This document shows, in pieces, positions 27,133 through 36,738 of a stretch of 64,000 nt of DNA; positions within the stretch are counted from its first letter, which is position 1, and every line of letters begins with the position of its first letter. This DNA is from Pseudomonas sp. G.S.17. GTDB taxonomy: Bacteria > Pseudomonadota > Gammaproteobacteria > Pseudomonadales > Pseudomonadaceae. Below the pieces are notes generated by a model that searched no databases, had not been told where the DNA came from, and worked only from the letters and a program-made list of their open reading frames with translations. The position numbers and the translations under genes were made by a program. Location of the stretch: assembly GCF_038096165.1 (NCBI RefSeq), contig NZ_CP151076.1, forward strand, positions 3,717,501-3,781,500. Reading direction: 5' to 3'.

Positions 27133-28170
27133 TTATGAAGACAACACCACCTTGATGGCCTTCTCCTTGGCGGCGTTGCCGAAGACCTCGTAGGCTTGAA
27201 GGATGTCTTCCAGTTTGAAGCGGTGCGTGATGAGTTTGCCGGGCTCGATCTTCCCGGCCTGGACGGTCTTCATCAGCATCGGCGTGGTGTTGGTATTGAC
27301 CAGCCCCGTGGAGATATTGATGTTCTGGATCCAGAGTTTTTCCAGATGCAACTCGACACTCTTGCCATGCACGCCCACGTTGGCGATATGTCCGCCCGGG
27401 GCAATGATTTGCTGACAGGTATCAAACGACGCGGGGATGCCCACGGCTTCGATGGCGACGTCGGCGCCGATGCCATCGGTCAGTTCGAAGATCCGGGCGA
27501 CCACATCGTCCTGGCCGGGATTGAGCGCATGGGTCGCGCCAAACTGCATGGCCACCTCCAGACGGTTGGCATCGACATCGACCATGATCACCATGCCGGG
27601 CGAGTAAAACTGTGCCGTCAGCAGCGCCGCCATGCCGATCGGACCGGCACCGACAATGACCACCGCATCGCCGGGCTTGACCTTGCCCGACAGCACACCG
27701 ATTTCGAAACCGGTGGGCAGGATATCGCTCAACATCACCAGCGCCTGTTCATCGGCACCTGGGGGAATCGGGTACAGGCTGTTGTCCGCGTGAGGGATGC
27801 GCACCTGTTCAGCCTGGGTACCATCGATCAAGTGGCCGAGAATCCAGCCACCATCGGCGCAATGGGAATAAAGCTGACGCTTGCAGTTGGGGCAGCTGCC
27901 GCAGGAGGTGACACAGGAGATCAGCACGTGATCGCCCTTTTTGAAATTGCGTACGGCGGAACCGACTTCCTCGATCACGCCTACGCCTTCATGCCCGAGG
28001 GTTCGCCCCTGCGTCACAGCAGGTACGTCGCCCTTGAGGATATGCAAGTCAGTGCCACAAATCGTGGTGTGCAGGATGCGCACCACCGCGTCAGTGGGCT
28101 TTTCAATGACAGGATCGGTTTTATCGACCCAGGATTTTTCACCTGGCCCCTGGTAGACGAGAGCTTTCAC
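27133..28170 (-). CDS. Zinc-dependent alcohol dehydrogenase
   Basis: A 345-residue medium-chain dehydrogenase. Catalytic zinc region CGTDLHILKGD and GHEGVGVIEEVG; structural-zinc cysteines CVTSCGSCPNCKRQLYSHC; NAD-binding GAGPIGMAAL. It resembles the class that oxidises or reduces short-chain and aromatic alcohols/aldehydes. The start is taken as GTG at 28170 because AAGGAG lies 8 bases upstream and the frame then begins MKALVYQGPGEK as in relatives; the longer ATG at 28200 would bury that ribosome site. It is 196 bases upstream of the phosphoketolase gene on the same strand; possibly an outlet for reducing power. Confidence 0.93.
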   Translation of the reverse strand: MKALVYQGPGEKSWVDKTDPVIEKPTDAVVRILHTTICGTDLHILKGDVPAVTQGRTLGHEGVGVIEEVGSAVRNFKKGDHVLISCVTSCGSCPNCKRQLYSHCADGGWILGHLIDGTQAEQVRIPHADNSLYPIPPGADEQALVMLSDILPTGFEIGVLSGKVKPGDAVVIVGAGPIGMAALLTAQFYSPGMVIMVDVDANRLEVAMQFGATHALNPGQDDVVARIFELTDGIGADVAIEAVGIPASFDTCQQIIAPGGHIANVGVHGKSVELHLEKLWIQNINISTGLVNTNTTPMLMKTVQAGKIEPGKLITHRFKLEDILQAYEVFGNAAKEKAIKVVLSS

Positions 28171-28325
28171 GGATATCACTCCTTCCATCAAAACGGACAT
28201 TAGGGATATCGCTCACTCGTGACAGTTCAGACACTGAGGCCACGGAAACCTGAGCAAACCTGACCGCCGCTGCAGCGCAACGCGGCGATCAATGCATCCT
28301 GCTGTATAGCAGCAGCTGTCCGACC

Positions 28326-28345
28326 CTGACCATGATCTGGGTCAG
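28326..28345. promoter_or_regulatory. Inverted repeat upstream of the alcohol dehydrogenase
   Basis: CTGACC (28326-28331) and GGTCAG (28340-28345) form a perfect 6-8-6 inverted repeat 156 bases upstream of the alcohol dehydrogenase start, in the gap after the ABC transporter gene. It could be an operator or the end of the ABC transcript; no regulator can be named. Confidence 0.3.
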
Positions 28346-28397
28346 TCATTGCGTCAATGACTGCTTCAGATCGTGGCTGGCGCGGGAATCGCCCCCC

Positions 28398-30209
28398 TCA
28401 GCGATACCCACGCGCCTGCAAATCAAACAGCGTGGCATAACGCCCGCCCGCAGCCACCAGGCTGGCGTGGTCGCCGCGTTCCAGGACCCGGCCCTGGTCC
28501 AGCACGACGATGTGATCTGCATTTCGCACACTGGAAAAGCGATGGGAAATCAGCAGGGTCATGCGGCCCTTGGCGTACTCGCGGAAATGCTCGAACACTG
28601 CCGCTTCAGCGCCGGCATCCAGGGCAGCGGTGGGTTCGTCGAGGATCAGGATGTCGGCGTTGCGGCGCATGTAGGCGCGTGACAGGGCGATTTTCTGCCA
28701 TTGGCCGCCGGACAGTTCCTGACCACCGGCAAACCAGCGGCCCAGTTGCGTTGCGTAGCCCTTGTCCAGCCGCTCGATGAACTCTGCTGCCATGCCCTGG
28801 CTGGCGGCATCGCGCCAGCGCTGTTCTTCGCTGAAGGCGTCGATATCGCCGACGCCAAGATTCTCGCCAACGATGAACTGGTAGCGAATGTAATCCTGGA
28901 AGATCACGCCGATACGCCGCCGCAGCGCGTCTTCGTTCCAGTCGTTGAGATCGCTGCCGTCGAGCAGAATGCGCCCTTGATTCGGTCGATACAGACGGGT
29001 CAACAGCTTGATCAGCGTGGTCTTGCCGGAGCCGTTTTCGCCCACCAGCGCAACGCTGCGACCCGGCGCCAGATGCAGGTCGATGTTTTCCAGGGTCGTA
29101 TGGCTGGAACCCGGATAAGTAAAGCTCACGCTTTCAAAACGCAGGCCATCGCCAGGCAACGTACCTTCGGTCACGCCGCCGACTTCCACGGCGACGGGTT
29201 GCCCGAGGTATTCATACAGATCGGCCAGATAAAGGCCGTCCTCGTAAAGTCCGCTGATGGCGCTCAGGCTGCTGCTCACCGCGCCTTGTCCTTGCTTGAA
29301 CAGCACCAGATACATGGTCATCTGGCCCAGCGTGATCAGGCCATGCACCGCGTCCACTACTACCCACGCATAAGCGAGATAAAACGCCGCAGTGCCGAGC
29401 AGCCCCAACAGAAAGCCCCAACCGTCGCGGCGCAAGGTCAAGCGGCGGTCTTCGGCATACAACCGCGCGAACGTGTCGCGATAACGCTGCAGCAACAAAG
29501 GACCGAAGCCGAACAGCTTGACCTCTTTGATATAGGTCTCATGGGAAAGCAGCGTTTCGATGTAGTTCTGCTGGCGGCTTTCCGGGGCGCGGCGAGTAAA
29601 CAAGCGGAAGGCATCGCCGGAAAAATGCGCTTCGGCGAAAAATACCGGCAACGCGCCCAACACCAGAATCAGCAGCGCCCAGGGCGAAAAATGCACCAGC
29701 AACACCGCAAAGCTGATCAGGGAAATCAGGTTCTGGGTCAGCCCCAGGGATTTGGTCACCAATGCCAGCGGTCGGGTCGAGGCTTCGCGGCGCACCCGCA
29801 CCAGCTTGTCGTAAAACTCCGAGTCCTCGAACTGGCTGAGTGACAGGGTTTGCGCCTTCTCCAGAATCAACGTATTGACCTGCTGCCCCAGTTGCACACG
29901 CAACAACGACTGCTGGACCGACAAGGCCCGCTGAGTGCCGGCCAGCAAGCCCAACACACCTGCCTCCATCAGCACATAACGCAACACCGGCCAGAGCGGC
30001 GCGTTGCCGGTGTCGGCATGCAGTTGCATGGCGGCGACCACCGCATCAACGATGCGCTGCCCCAAAAAAGCAGCCAGCGCTGGCAGTACGCCCGCCAGCA
30101 AGGTGGCGACCACCAGCCCCAGCGACAAGCCCCGGGAAGTGGTCCAGACCAATCCCAGCGCACGGCGTGCCTGATCGAAAAATGCGGCGAAACGGCTGAC
30201 AACAGGCAT
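28398..30209 (-). CDS. ABC transporter, fused permease and ATPase
   Basis: A 603-residue half-transporter: a six-helix exporter-type membrane domain (residues about 1-335) and a C-terminal ATPase with Walker A VGENGSGKTTL, signature LSGGQWQKIALS, Walker B ILILDEPTAALD and the His switch LISHRF. It should act as a homodimer or with a partner to export a lipid, peptide or small molecule. Neither neighbour suggests the substrate: an alcohol dehydrogenase lies downstream and a DUF1810 gene is divergent. The signature and Walker motifs are complete, so the gene looks functional. Confidence 0.92.
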   Translation of the reverse strand: MPVVSRFAAFFDQARRALGLVWTTSRGLSLGLVVATLLAGVLPALAAFLGQRIVDAVVAAMQLHADTGNAPLWPVLRYVLMEAGVLGLLAGTQRALSVQQSLLRVQLGQQVNTLILEKAQTLSLSQFEDSEFYDKLVRVRREASTRPLALVTKSLGLTQNLISLISFAVLLVHFSPWALLILVLGALPVFFAEAHFSGDAFRLFTRRAPESRQQNYIETLLSHETYIKEVKLFGFGPLLLQRYRDTFARLYAEDRRLTLRRDGWGFLLGLLGTAAFYLAYAWVVVDAVHGLITLGQMTMYLVLFKQGQGAVSSSLSAISGLYEDGLYLADLYEYLGQPVAVEVGGVTEGTLPGDGLRFESVSFTYPGSSHTTLENIDLHLAPGRSVALVGENGSGKTTLIKLLTRLYRPNQGRILLDGSDLNDWNEDALRRRIGVIFQDYIRYQFIVGENLGVGDIDAFSEEQRWRDAASQGMAAEFIERLDKGYATQLGRWFAGGQELSGGQWQKIALSRAYMRRNADILILDEPTAALDAGAEAAVFEHFREYAKGRMTLLISHRFSSVRNADHIVVLDQGRVLERGDHASLVAAGGRYATLFDLQARGYR

Positions 30210-30354
30210 GCGCGGGAAAACTCTCGGACAAAACGATGGGATGAACGTCTATCGAACCCGGCGCAGCGCAGAGGTTCAGCGGCTAAACTGGCACATCATA
30301 AGGCCGTCGCCGACTACCACACTCGATAAATTTCTATCTGCTGGAAGGTGTGCC

Positions 30355-30780
30355 ATGCACGACTTTTACAATCTGCAACGCTTCGTCGACGCACAGGCAC
30401 CCGTTTTCGAGCAAGCGCTGGCTGAATTGCGCGAAGGCAGAAAGAGGAGCCACTGGATGTGGTTCGTCTTCCCGCAGATCAGCGGGCTGGGGCGTAGCGA
30501 GACGGCCAGATATTACGCCATCACCTGCCTTGAAGAAGCACAGGCCTACCTGCAACATCCGCTATTGGGGCCGCGCCTGGAACTCTGCGCGCACATCATC
30601 GAACCTCAGGTGCAATGGACCGCGCGGCAGATTTTCGGCTCGCCAGATGACATGAAGCTGCATTCCAGCATGACCCTGTTCGCCGTGGCAGATCCCGAGC
30701 GACGCATCTTCCAGAATGTGCTGGATACGTTCTTCGATGGCGTGCCGGACCCATCGACTCTGGACAAGCTCAACCCTTGA
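30355..30780 (+). CDS. DUF1810 family protein
   Basis: A 141-residue cytosolic protein matching the DUF1810 family: it opens MHDFYNLQRFVDAQ and has the signature SHWMWFVFPQISGLG and SSMTLF. The function of the family is not established. GGAAGG is 7 bases before the ATG at 30355; a longer open frame from 30208 runs into the divergent ABC gene's start and is not used. Confidence 0.88.
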   Translation: MHDFYNLQRFVDAQAPVFEQALAELREGRKRSHWMWFVFPQISGLGRSETARYYAITCLEEAQAYLQHPLLGPRLELCAHIIEPQVQWTARQIFGSPDDMKLHSSMTLFAVADPERRIFQNVLDTFFDGVPDPSTLDKLNP

Positions 30781-30866
30781 TCCGGCGACCTTTGGGCTGA
30801 AAAAAGAACGCCAAGGGAACTGGCTGTATGCCACCAATGTCATAGCGCTATCACAACAGAGATAGC

Positions 30867-31103
30867 ATGGTTATGGCGAGCGGCCGACATTTTGAGATTC
30901 GATACGTTTTCCGGGGGGAACGAAGGGTCTTCATTCAACCCGATTCGACGATGAGTGACTCCGATGCCTGGTTTTACGCCTGCCTGCATGCACGAATTGG
31001 CGTGCAGCATAATCTTTCCAACATGCGAACCGAGCTTGAAGCCCTGCGGCAACACGCCGAGCGCGCCCAACTCAAACTGGTCAAATGGGAAGAGCTGCCC
31101 TAG
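30867..31103 (+). CDS. Small conserved-looking protein of unknown function
   Basis: A 78-residue soluble protein with no signal peptide and an ordered composition: a beta-like N half (HFEIRYVFRGERRVFIQP) and a C-terminal helix (MRTELEALRQHAERAQL). I do not recognise a domain. A second ATG at 30873 could also be the start; neither has a strong ribosome site. Its stop overlaps the convergent DUF1615 gene by 4 bases (31100-31103). Confidence 0.6.
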   Translation: MVMASGRHFEIRYVFRGERRVFIQPDSTMSDSDAWFYACLHARIGVQHNLSNMRTELEALRQHAERAQLKLVKWEELP

Positions 31104-32248
31104 CCTCCAGCCCCCGTTGCAACCTTTTGCATACACCGCTCGCGCCGATCATCGACTCGCTGGGCAAACCAGGCCGTGGTGAGATTGCGCGTAATCTTCG
31201 GACTTTGCAGCGTGATGCCCGGCAGGATCGCCCGAGGCAGTGATTTACCCGCAGCAGCGTCGGCCAGCGCAAATACCCGCTCATACAGTTTGGTGTCTTC
31301 GAACTCCAGCGTATCGCCCTGCTTGAGCTGACTGAAGATCGCCGAGTTGTTCATGTCCAGACGCTTGCTCAACGCACGTATGGCCAGTTCCGTGGAGCTG
31401 GGTGACGTCGAGTCGTAGCGGATCAAGTCGCCATCCAGCGCCAGCTTGATTCCCGTCGCCTGACTCACCGCACTCTGAAACGCCGCGTTGCGACTCGCGT
31501 ACCAACCGGCATTGAAGTCGGCAAAACGATACAGCGGTGCCGGATAGTTGGCCGGGTAACCCAATAAATGGGCGATGCCGAAGTACATGCCCCCGCGCCG
31601 GCTGAACACCTCCTGACGAATCGTCCCGGCCACCGGATACGGATAGCTTTTCGCCTGCTTTTCGGCGAAAGCGATGCTCACTTGCATCGGCCCGCCGGTG
31701 TGAACCGGGTTGAAATTGCCGAACAAGGTTTGCCCCATGGGCACCATGCCGATGAAGTCATCGAAAATGGCGCTGAGCTGTTTCTCGGTGCGCGCTGCAT
31801 CCAGCCGCGCGGCGTAGGATTTACCGTCAGGCGAACGAATCTGCAAGGCCGTACGAATCAGCACGCCGGGAATGTGCAGGCGAGCAGCGCGGCGGTCGAT
31901 CTCGGTGCGCGCGATCTTGCCCAGCCCCGGCACCGGCGGATCCACCTGAAAGGTTGACTCCTGCTCGGCCACGGCCAGTACCGAACATAAATTCTGGGTC
32001 GTCGGTGCGATATCTTGCGCGGTAAACGCGGCCTGGATATCCGCCGCCCAGGCCTCGCGCTCAGGAACCTTGGCCGGCATCAGGCGCAAAATTTGCGCAC
32101 GGATTTGTCCGGGCGTCAGCTCGGGCCCTTCCTGGCTGAGTTGGGTGCCGCAGGCGCTGAGCAACAGCGCGGCGGCCAATGCAAGCAGCGGATTGGCACG
32201 CTTGCATGGCGATTCGATATAAAACAGGAATGATCGATTCAGGTACAT
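31100..32248 (-). CDS. DUF1615 lipoprotein
   Basis: A 382-residue protein with a lipobox LLLSACG near residue 33, so it is probably lipid-anchored in the cell envelope. The remainder matches the DUF1615 family (TPGQIRAQILRLMPAKV at the start of the mature domain, later GGMYFGIAHLLGYP and FNAGWYASRNAAFQ). The function is not known. The first 16 residues before the basic KRANPLL stretch may not be translated. It is convergent with the small protein gene at 30867. Confidence 0.85.
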   Translation of the reverse strand: MYLNRSFLFYIESPCKRANPLLALAAALLLSACGTQLSQEGPELTPGQIRAQILRLMPAKVPEREAWAADIQAAFTAQDIAPTTQNLCSVLAVAEQESTFQVDPPVPGLGKIARTEIDRRAARLHIPGVLIRTALQIRSPDGKSYAARLDAARTEKQLSAIFDDFIGMVPMGQTLFGNFNPVHTGGPMQVSIAFAEKQAKSYPYPVAGTIRQEVFSRRGGMYFGIAHLLGYPANYPAPLYRFADFNAGWYASRNAAFQSAVSQATGIKLALDGDLIRYDSTSPSSTELAIRALSKRLDMNNSAIFSQLKQGDTLEFEDTKLYERVFALADAAAGKSLPRAILPGITLQSPKITRNLTTAWFAQRVDDRRERCMQKVATGAGG

Positions 32249-32605
32249 GCTTTCCCTGGCGCTTCAGTAAGGATGCCGTCAGCCGGAGCATTGGCTGACG
32301 TGAACCCAGTAGACCAGCGCCAGAGCGGGAATGCTCGGGAATATTATAAGAGAGCCGGTATACCCTGCGTGAGGACAGCAAAAATGCGACTCCTGAGCAC
32401 TGTCAAACCTCATCGAATCACCACAACCCGCACTTAAACGAAATATCCTACACATATAAAAACTTCAGCCTACATCATAGGCGTGTGACTTTATGGATGA
32501 TACGTACCTGCGGCGTCTCCTTCAGCTTCTAACATATCATAAGGCGCTAGCGTTTATTTCCCCTAAAAGCAAACCCACCCCTGCCAAAACAATACAACTA
32601 TAAAC
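32249..32605. other. A+T-rich intergenic region
   Basis: About 357 bases between the divergent DUF1615 and lipoprotein genes. From about 32390 onward it is markedly richer in A+T than the rest of the window, a base change that continues through the lipoprotein gene. It should hold promoters for both genes; I could not assign defined boxes and saw no RNA gene. Confidence 0.5.
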
Positions 32606-33385
32606 ATGAATTACACATATAAACTACCGATGCTCATTTTCGCCACTGCGGCCCTGACCGGCTGCGATGAGATAATAAACTCCATGAATAAATCTGGAGA
32701 TAGCTTCACCTTAAAAGGAAACCTCCCAGCAGAATTCGGCATCGATGCCATTGCATTCTATACCGCACTGAAACCGGATACTGCCAGTTGTCAAGCGCAA
32801 ACCCTTGACCCGGACAAAACTATTACCCGGCGTTATGCCTACGAATACTCGGCAGACTTCAAGAGTGAGCCGCAAGCATTCAGTTTTGACATCCCGCTGA
32901 ATCATACAAAAAAGTCATGCGCAATGAAGCTCCTGGATCTCAGACTGGCAATCCGAGGCCGCCACGGCCAACAGAACTGGCAAAGCTCTTATGCTGACGG
33001 GGCACTATATTTTTTTCGTCACCCCACCAGTAAAACCGTCGCTTTTGACGAAAATGGCACATATAAAATGAACGGAAAGTGCCGTTGGTCTTTCCAGCAA
33101 AGTGTCGCGCGCTCACGCCCTGACGAAATCGAGAAGCTTTTGGACTGCGGCGGCACCGGCGCCTATATTGCACTTGATCAGATAAACAATAAAACCATCA
33201 TGCTCGACATTGATGTCAGCCCAGAGGAAAGGCCCTCAGAGCGCAATACCTGGATAAAGTTTCCAGTTGGATGGAAGCCCTGCGCCCATCAGGGTGACTG
33301 GCGATGGTGCCGGGAACCTATAAGTTTCAAGACTTTTAAAATAAACGGAAAAACCTGCACTGTTTATCCCAACTGCACGGAGTAA
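32606..33385 (+). CDS. Putative lipoprotein, candidate immunity partner of the lipase
   Basis: A 259-residue protein with a signal peptide and lipobox (AALTGCDEII, Cys near residue 20), so it should sit in the periplasm on a membrane. I recognise no domain; five or more cysteines remain in the mature part. Base composition is A+T-rich compared with neighbours, which suggests transfer. It ends only 6 bases before the class 3 lipase gene, whose ribosome site overlaps its last codons. A periplasmic lipoprotein just before a lipase fits the pattern of immunity proteins for type VI phospholipase effectors; this is inference. Confidence 0.65.
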   Translation: MNYTYKLPMLIFATAALTGCDEIINSMNKSGDSFTLKGNLPAEFGIDAIAFYTALKPDTASCQAQTLDPDKTITRRYAYEYSADFKSEPQAFSFDIPLNHTKKSCAMKLLDLRLAIRGRHGQQNWQSSYADGALYFFRHPTSKTVAFDENGTYKMNGKCRWSFQQSVARSRPDEIEKLLDCGGTGAYIALDQINNKTIMLDIDVSPEERPSERNTWIKFPVGWKPCAHQGDWRWCREPISFKTFKINGKTCTVYPNCTE

Positions 33386-33391
33386 ATTCGC

Positions 33392-35569
33392 ATGCCCATT
33401 GAAGGTCCCAGACTGCAAGAAAGTTGCCCATTACGTGGCCATTGGGCCAGCTTCCGCCTGGTTGACGAGCAAGGTAATGGCGAACCCTATGCGGGCTTAA
33501 GCTACACGGCTTATGATGGACAAGGCCAAGCCTATACCGGGACAACCGATAGTACCGGTTTCGCTAAGATCGATGACTTCTACAAAGGTCCGCTATTGCT
33601 GGATCTTTCTGCGCCTGCGCAGATTATTGTGGACCCGTGGTATTCGTACTTGGCTACACGAGAAAAATTTCCGATACCTTTAACCGCACTACAAATCGCC
33701 GCAGAACATACACCCAGCGCGCACCGCAGACCAGACGATATGAGTCCGGCACAGATATGTGCAAAACACGAAAATGCTATCTACTTCCATGTACAAGTTC
33801 GGGATTTTGTCAGCAAATGGCATGCGGCGCATTTACCCGATTCAATACTGTCCGAACATCGACCGCCTGAAGCAAGATCGAGTGAGTTCAAGCGCATGTT
33901 TCATGAGCTTGGAAAAAACGACCAACCAGGCTTGCCCTTGTGTCCCAATATGCACCATGTTCTTGAAGTTAAGGCACTGCGCGCCTGGCGTCGGCTTTTT
34001 TCCCGGGACAAGACCTTCAGTGCGTTGAACAACTACCATCTGGCGCTAATGAGCACGTTGTCTTATGCGCCGTTCCATTACCAACGGACAGACGAGCAGG
34101 AACCTGGCATCCCACCCTACGAGAATCCTGGCTCGATTGGCAATGTACTGGAACAGCATCTGGGCCAACTCAAAAAACCAACTCTGTTTAATGATGCCAC
34201 GCCCTACCATTTGTTATGTGAGGAAGTTCCTTATTCTAAACGCCTGGAGGTCCTGCCCTACAACCCTGATCGCTATGTTACTGAAAGGCTCGATGGCTGG
34301 ACCTTTCCCGAGTCTGCCCACTTCCTGACTAACGCCACAGACACCCAAGCGTATATTACTCATAGCGATCAAGTCATTTTAATCTCACTACGAGGCACTC
34401 AGGAATTTGCCGATATCGGTCGCGATCTGGATGCCCGCCAAACAGAGCACGAAGATGGGTTAGGCAATGCTCATCGGGGATTCCATACAGCCTTCACATC
34501 GACAAAAAAATATCTGAGGAGATATATAGACGCTTTCTACAAGAATAAACAAACTTTCCTGATAACTGGGCACAGTCTCGGCGGAGCTATCGCGTTACTG
34601 GTAGCTGAATGGATACGCAGAACGTATTCAGATGATGTCCAGCTCTACACCTTCGGCGCGCCCCGCGCTGGAGACGCGGTATTCGTGCGAGAAGCGAAGG
34701 ACCTCACACATCACCGGATTGTCAATCACAACGACCCGGTTCCCGGAGTTCCATTTACTTGGATGGATGCTGAATGGAAATCTGCCTTGGGGGCAACGGT
34801 GATGCTGGTCGCCAGCAAAGGAACAAGCCTATGGAGCTGGGGAATGCTGGCCGGTGGATTAGTGAACATGAAGGGCGCGGACTTCGAACATCACGGTGAA
34901 CAACGACACTTCATGCCGCGTAAACCGGGCGCAGGCAGTGAAGCAACGCTGCTCTGGCAGCCGGGCTGCGCGAGCATTGAAAAACAAACCTGCGCTCTGT
35001 ATGCCGCAGAGATTCAGTTGCTGGGAGACATGCCGGAGCGCAGGACCTTCACTGGCACAGTAATGTCCGCAAGCGAACACTCAAGTAACAGCGGCTATAG
35101 CCGCGCCGCACTTGCTAATTTATTGCGGTGGCGCGTCAGTGTGACCGAGCGCAACGGAAAGTTGTTCAGCACGAAAGAAACCGAACAGCTCAACGAACAG
35201 ATCAGAGATATCGAGGCACAAATCAACGTCTGGGTGCCACGCACTTTTACTGAGTTTTACTCTCAGGTACGCAGCAGCGCCGATCCGCGCTTCAAGGGCG
35301 TTAGCCAATTGGAACTGCAAGCGCTATTCAATGACGCCCGTGGGCGAATAGTTGCACTTTCGCTCAGCGAAGAAAAAGAGCTTAAGCGCGCTCGCAAACG
35401 TCTCAAGGCGCAAGCCGAACGGCTCATCAGCTGGAGGGACGTATTCGGCGACCAAGCCGATCGGGAAGATCTTGATGCGCTGTTGAGCGAATGGCTACAG
35501 CTGATAGATGTTCAGAAAGCCGCCAAGCTAGCCAAGGTGCAATTGGGCTCAGATCAACAACCCGGCTAA
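33392..35569 (+). CDS. Class 3 lipase-domain protein, possible T6SS effector
   Basis: A 725-residue protein without signal peptide. The lipase class 3 core lies about 320-510: VILISLRGTQ, HRGFHTAF, nucleophile elbow ITGHSLGGAI with Ser395, Asp448 in NHNDPVPGVP and a His at about 500-506. The N-terminal 65 residues form a small beta domain (GLSYTAYDGQGQ, TTDSTGFAKID) like those on secreted effectors; the C-terminal 200 residues are charged and helical. Type VI lipases of the Tle2/TseL kind share the class 3 core, lack signal peptides and pair with periplasmic lipoproteins, as here. No vgrG, hcp or PAAR gene is in the window. A plain intracellular lipase is the alternative. Confidence 0.8.
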   Translation: MPIEGPRLQESCPLRGHWASFRLVDEQGNGEPYAGLSYTAYDGQGQAYTGTTDSTGFAKIDDFYKGPLLLDLSAPAQIIVDPWYSYLATREKFPIPLTALQIAAEHTPSAHRRPDDMSPAQICAKHENAIYFHVQVRDFVSKWHAAHLPDSILSEHRPPEARSSEFKRMFHELGKNDQPGLPLCPNMHHVLEVKALRAWRRLFSRDKTFSALNNYHLALMSTLSYAPFHYQRTDEQEPGIPPYENPGSIGNVLEQHLGQLKKPTLFNDATPYHLLCEEVPYSKRLEVLPYNPDRYVTERLDGWTFPESAHFLTNATDTQAYITHSDQVILISLRGTQEFADIGRDLDARQTEHEDGLGNAHRGFHTAFTSTKKYLRRYIDAFYKNKQTFLITGHSLGGAIALLVAEWIRRTYSDDVQLYTFGAPRAGDAVFVREAKDLTHHRIVNHNDPVPGVPFTWMDAEWKSALGATVMLVASKGTSLWSWGMLAGGLVNMKGADFEHHGEQRHFMPRKPGAGSEATLLWQPGCASIEKQTCALYAAEIQLLGDMPERRTFTGTVMSASEHSSNSGYSRAALANLLRWRVSVTERNGKLFSTKETEQLNEQIRDIEAQINVWVPRTFTEFYSQVRSSADPRFKGVSQLELQALFNDARGRIVALSLSEEKELKRARKRLKAQAERLISWRDVFGDQADREDLDALLSEWLQLIDVQKAAKLAKVQLGSDQQPG

Positions 35570-35673
35570 CTGAATGACCTTAATGTGTCTTGTGGACGTC
35601 ACTGCAAGGGACAACACTGGATCTGATCTGTGCACAGGTATAAAACGGATCTCTGGATCGACCTGCGCATTGA

Positions 35674-36594
35674 TCAGAACACCGACCACTCAATGCGCTC
35701 GCTGAGTTTCTCCAGCGCCGCCATGCCAGCCAGGGAATTGCCCGCCGAGTTGAGTTCCGGCGACCAGACGCACACCGAAAACCGGCCCGGCACAACCGCC
35801 ACGATACCGCCGCCGACGCCGCTCTTGCCCGGCAGGCCGACCCGGTAGGCGAAGTTGCCCGCTTCGTCGTACAAGCCGCTGGTGGCCATGATCGAATTGA
35901 GTTGCTTGGTCTGCCGAGCGGTAAGAATCTGCTGACCGCTGTGTACGCAAAATCCCTGGTTGGCGAGAAAGCCAAAGGCCCGCGCCAGATCGACGCAACT
36001 CATGCTCATCGCACAGTGGTGAAAATAGCTGCGCAGCACGTCTTCCACGTCGTTATGGAAGTTGTCGAACGACTTCATCAAATACGCTGCTGCGGCATTG
36101 CGCGAGCGGTGCTGGTATTCGGATTCGGCGACTTTCGAATCGGAGATCACCTCCGGGTTGCCGCATAGCCGCCGCACGAAGTCGCGCAATGACAGCGACG
36201 GCGCGGCGAAGCGCCCCTGGTTGATGTCGCAGATCACCAGAGCCCCCGCGTTGATGAACGGGTTGCGCGGCCTGCCCCGCTCGAATTCCAGCTGCACCAG
36301 GGAATTGAACGGCTGACCGGACGGCTCATGGCCCAACCGTTGCCAGATGTCTTCGCCCGAGTGGCCGATGGCCTGCACCAGGCTGAACACTTTGGAAATA
36401 CTCTGGATCGAGAAGCGCGTCGTGGCATCCCCGGCATGGTGCAGTTCGCCATCATTGCTGTAGACCGCGATACCCAACTGATCCGGAACAACATCACCCA
36501 AGGCCGGGATGTAGTTGGCGACTTTGCCCTGACCGATCAGCGGCCGTACTTCATCGAGTATCTCGTTCAACAGCTTTTGCATGAGTGCGCTCAT
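35674..36594 (-). CDS. glsB: Glutaminase
   Basis: A 306-residue glutaminase of the beta-lactamase-like serine fold, which hydrolyses glutamine to glutamate and ammonia. The SxxK motif [10 protein letters not shown], the [10 protein letters not shown] segment and the Gly-rich [15 protein letters not shown] motif are intact, and length is normal. It stands alone between the lipase gene (convergent, about 100 bases away) and a divergent small gene at 36739. No regulatory site was identified. Confidence 0.95.
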   Translation of the reverse strand: MSALMQKLLNEILDEVRPLIGQGKVANYIPALGDVVPDQLGIAVYSNDGELHHAGDATTRFSIQSISKVFSLVQAIGHSGEDIWQRLGHEPSGQPFNSLVQLEFERGRPRNPFINAGALVICDINQGRFAAPSLSLRDFVRRLCGNPEVISDSKVAESEYQHRSRNAAAAYLMKSFDNFHNDVEDVLRSYFHHCAMSMSCVDLARAFGFLANQGFCVHSGQQILTARQTKQLNSIMATSGLYDEAGNFAYRVGLPGKSGVGGGIVAVVPGRFSVCVWSPELNSAGNSLAGMAALEKLSERIEWSVF

Positions 36595-36738
36595 TGTTTT
36601 TTGGGGACCGCAAGCTAGACGACCAACGGTTGCGGCGCATCACACCGGCAGCTGCGGAAAATCCCGACCGGTTCGCTCCACTCCTCTTGCTCAAACACCT
36701 GCTAGTCTCGATCTGTACTCAATCGAGAGGGCATTCTC

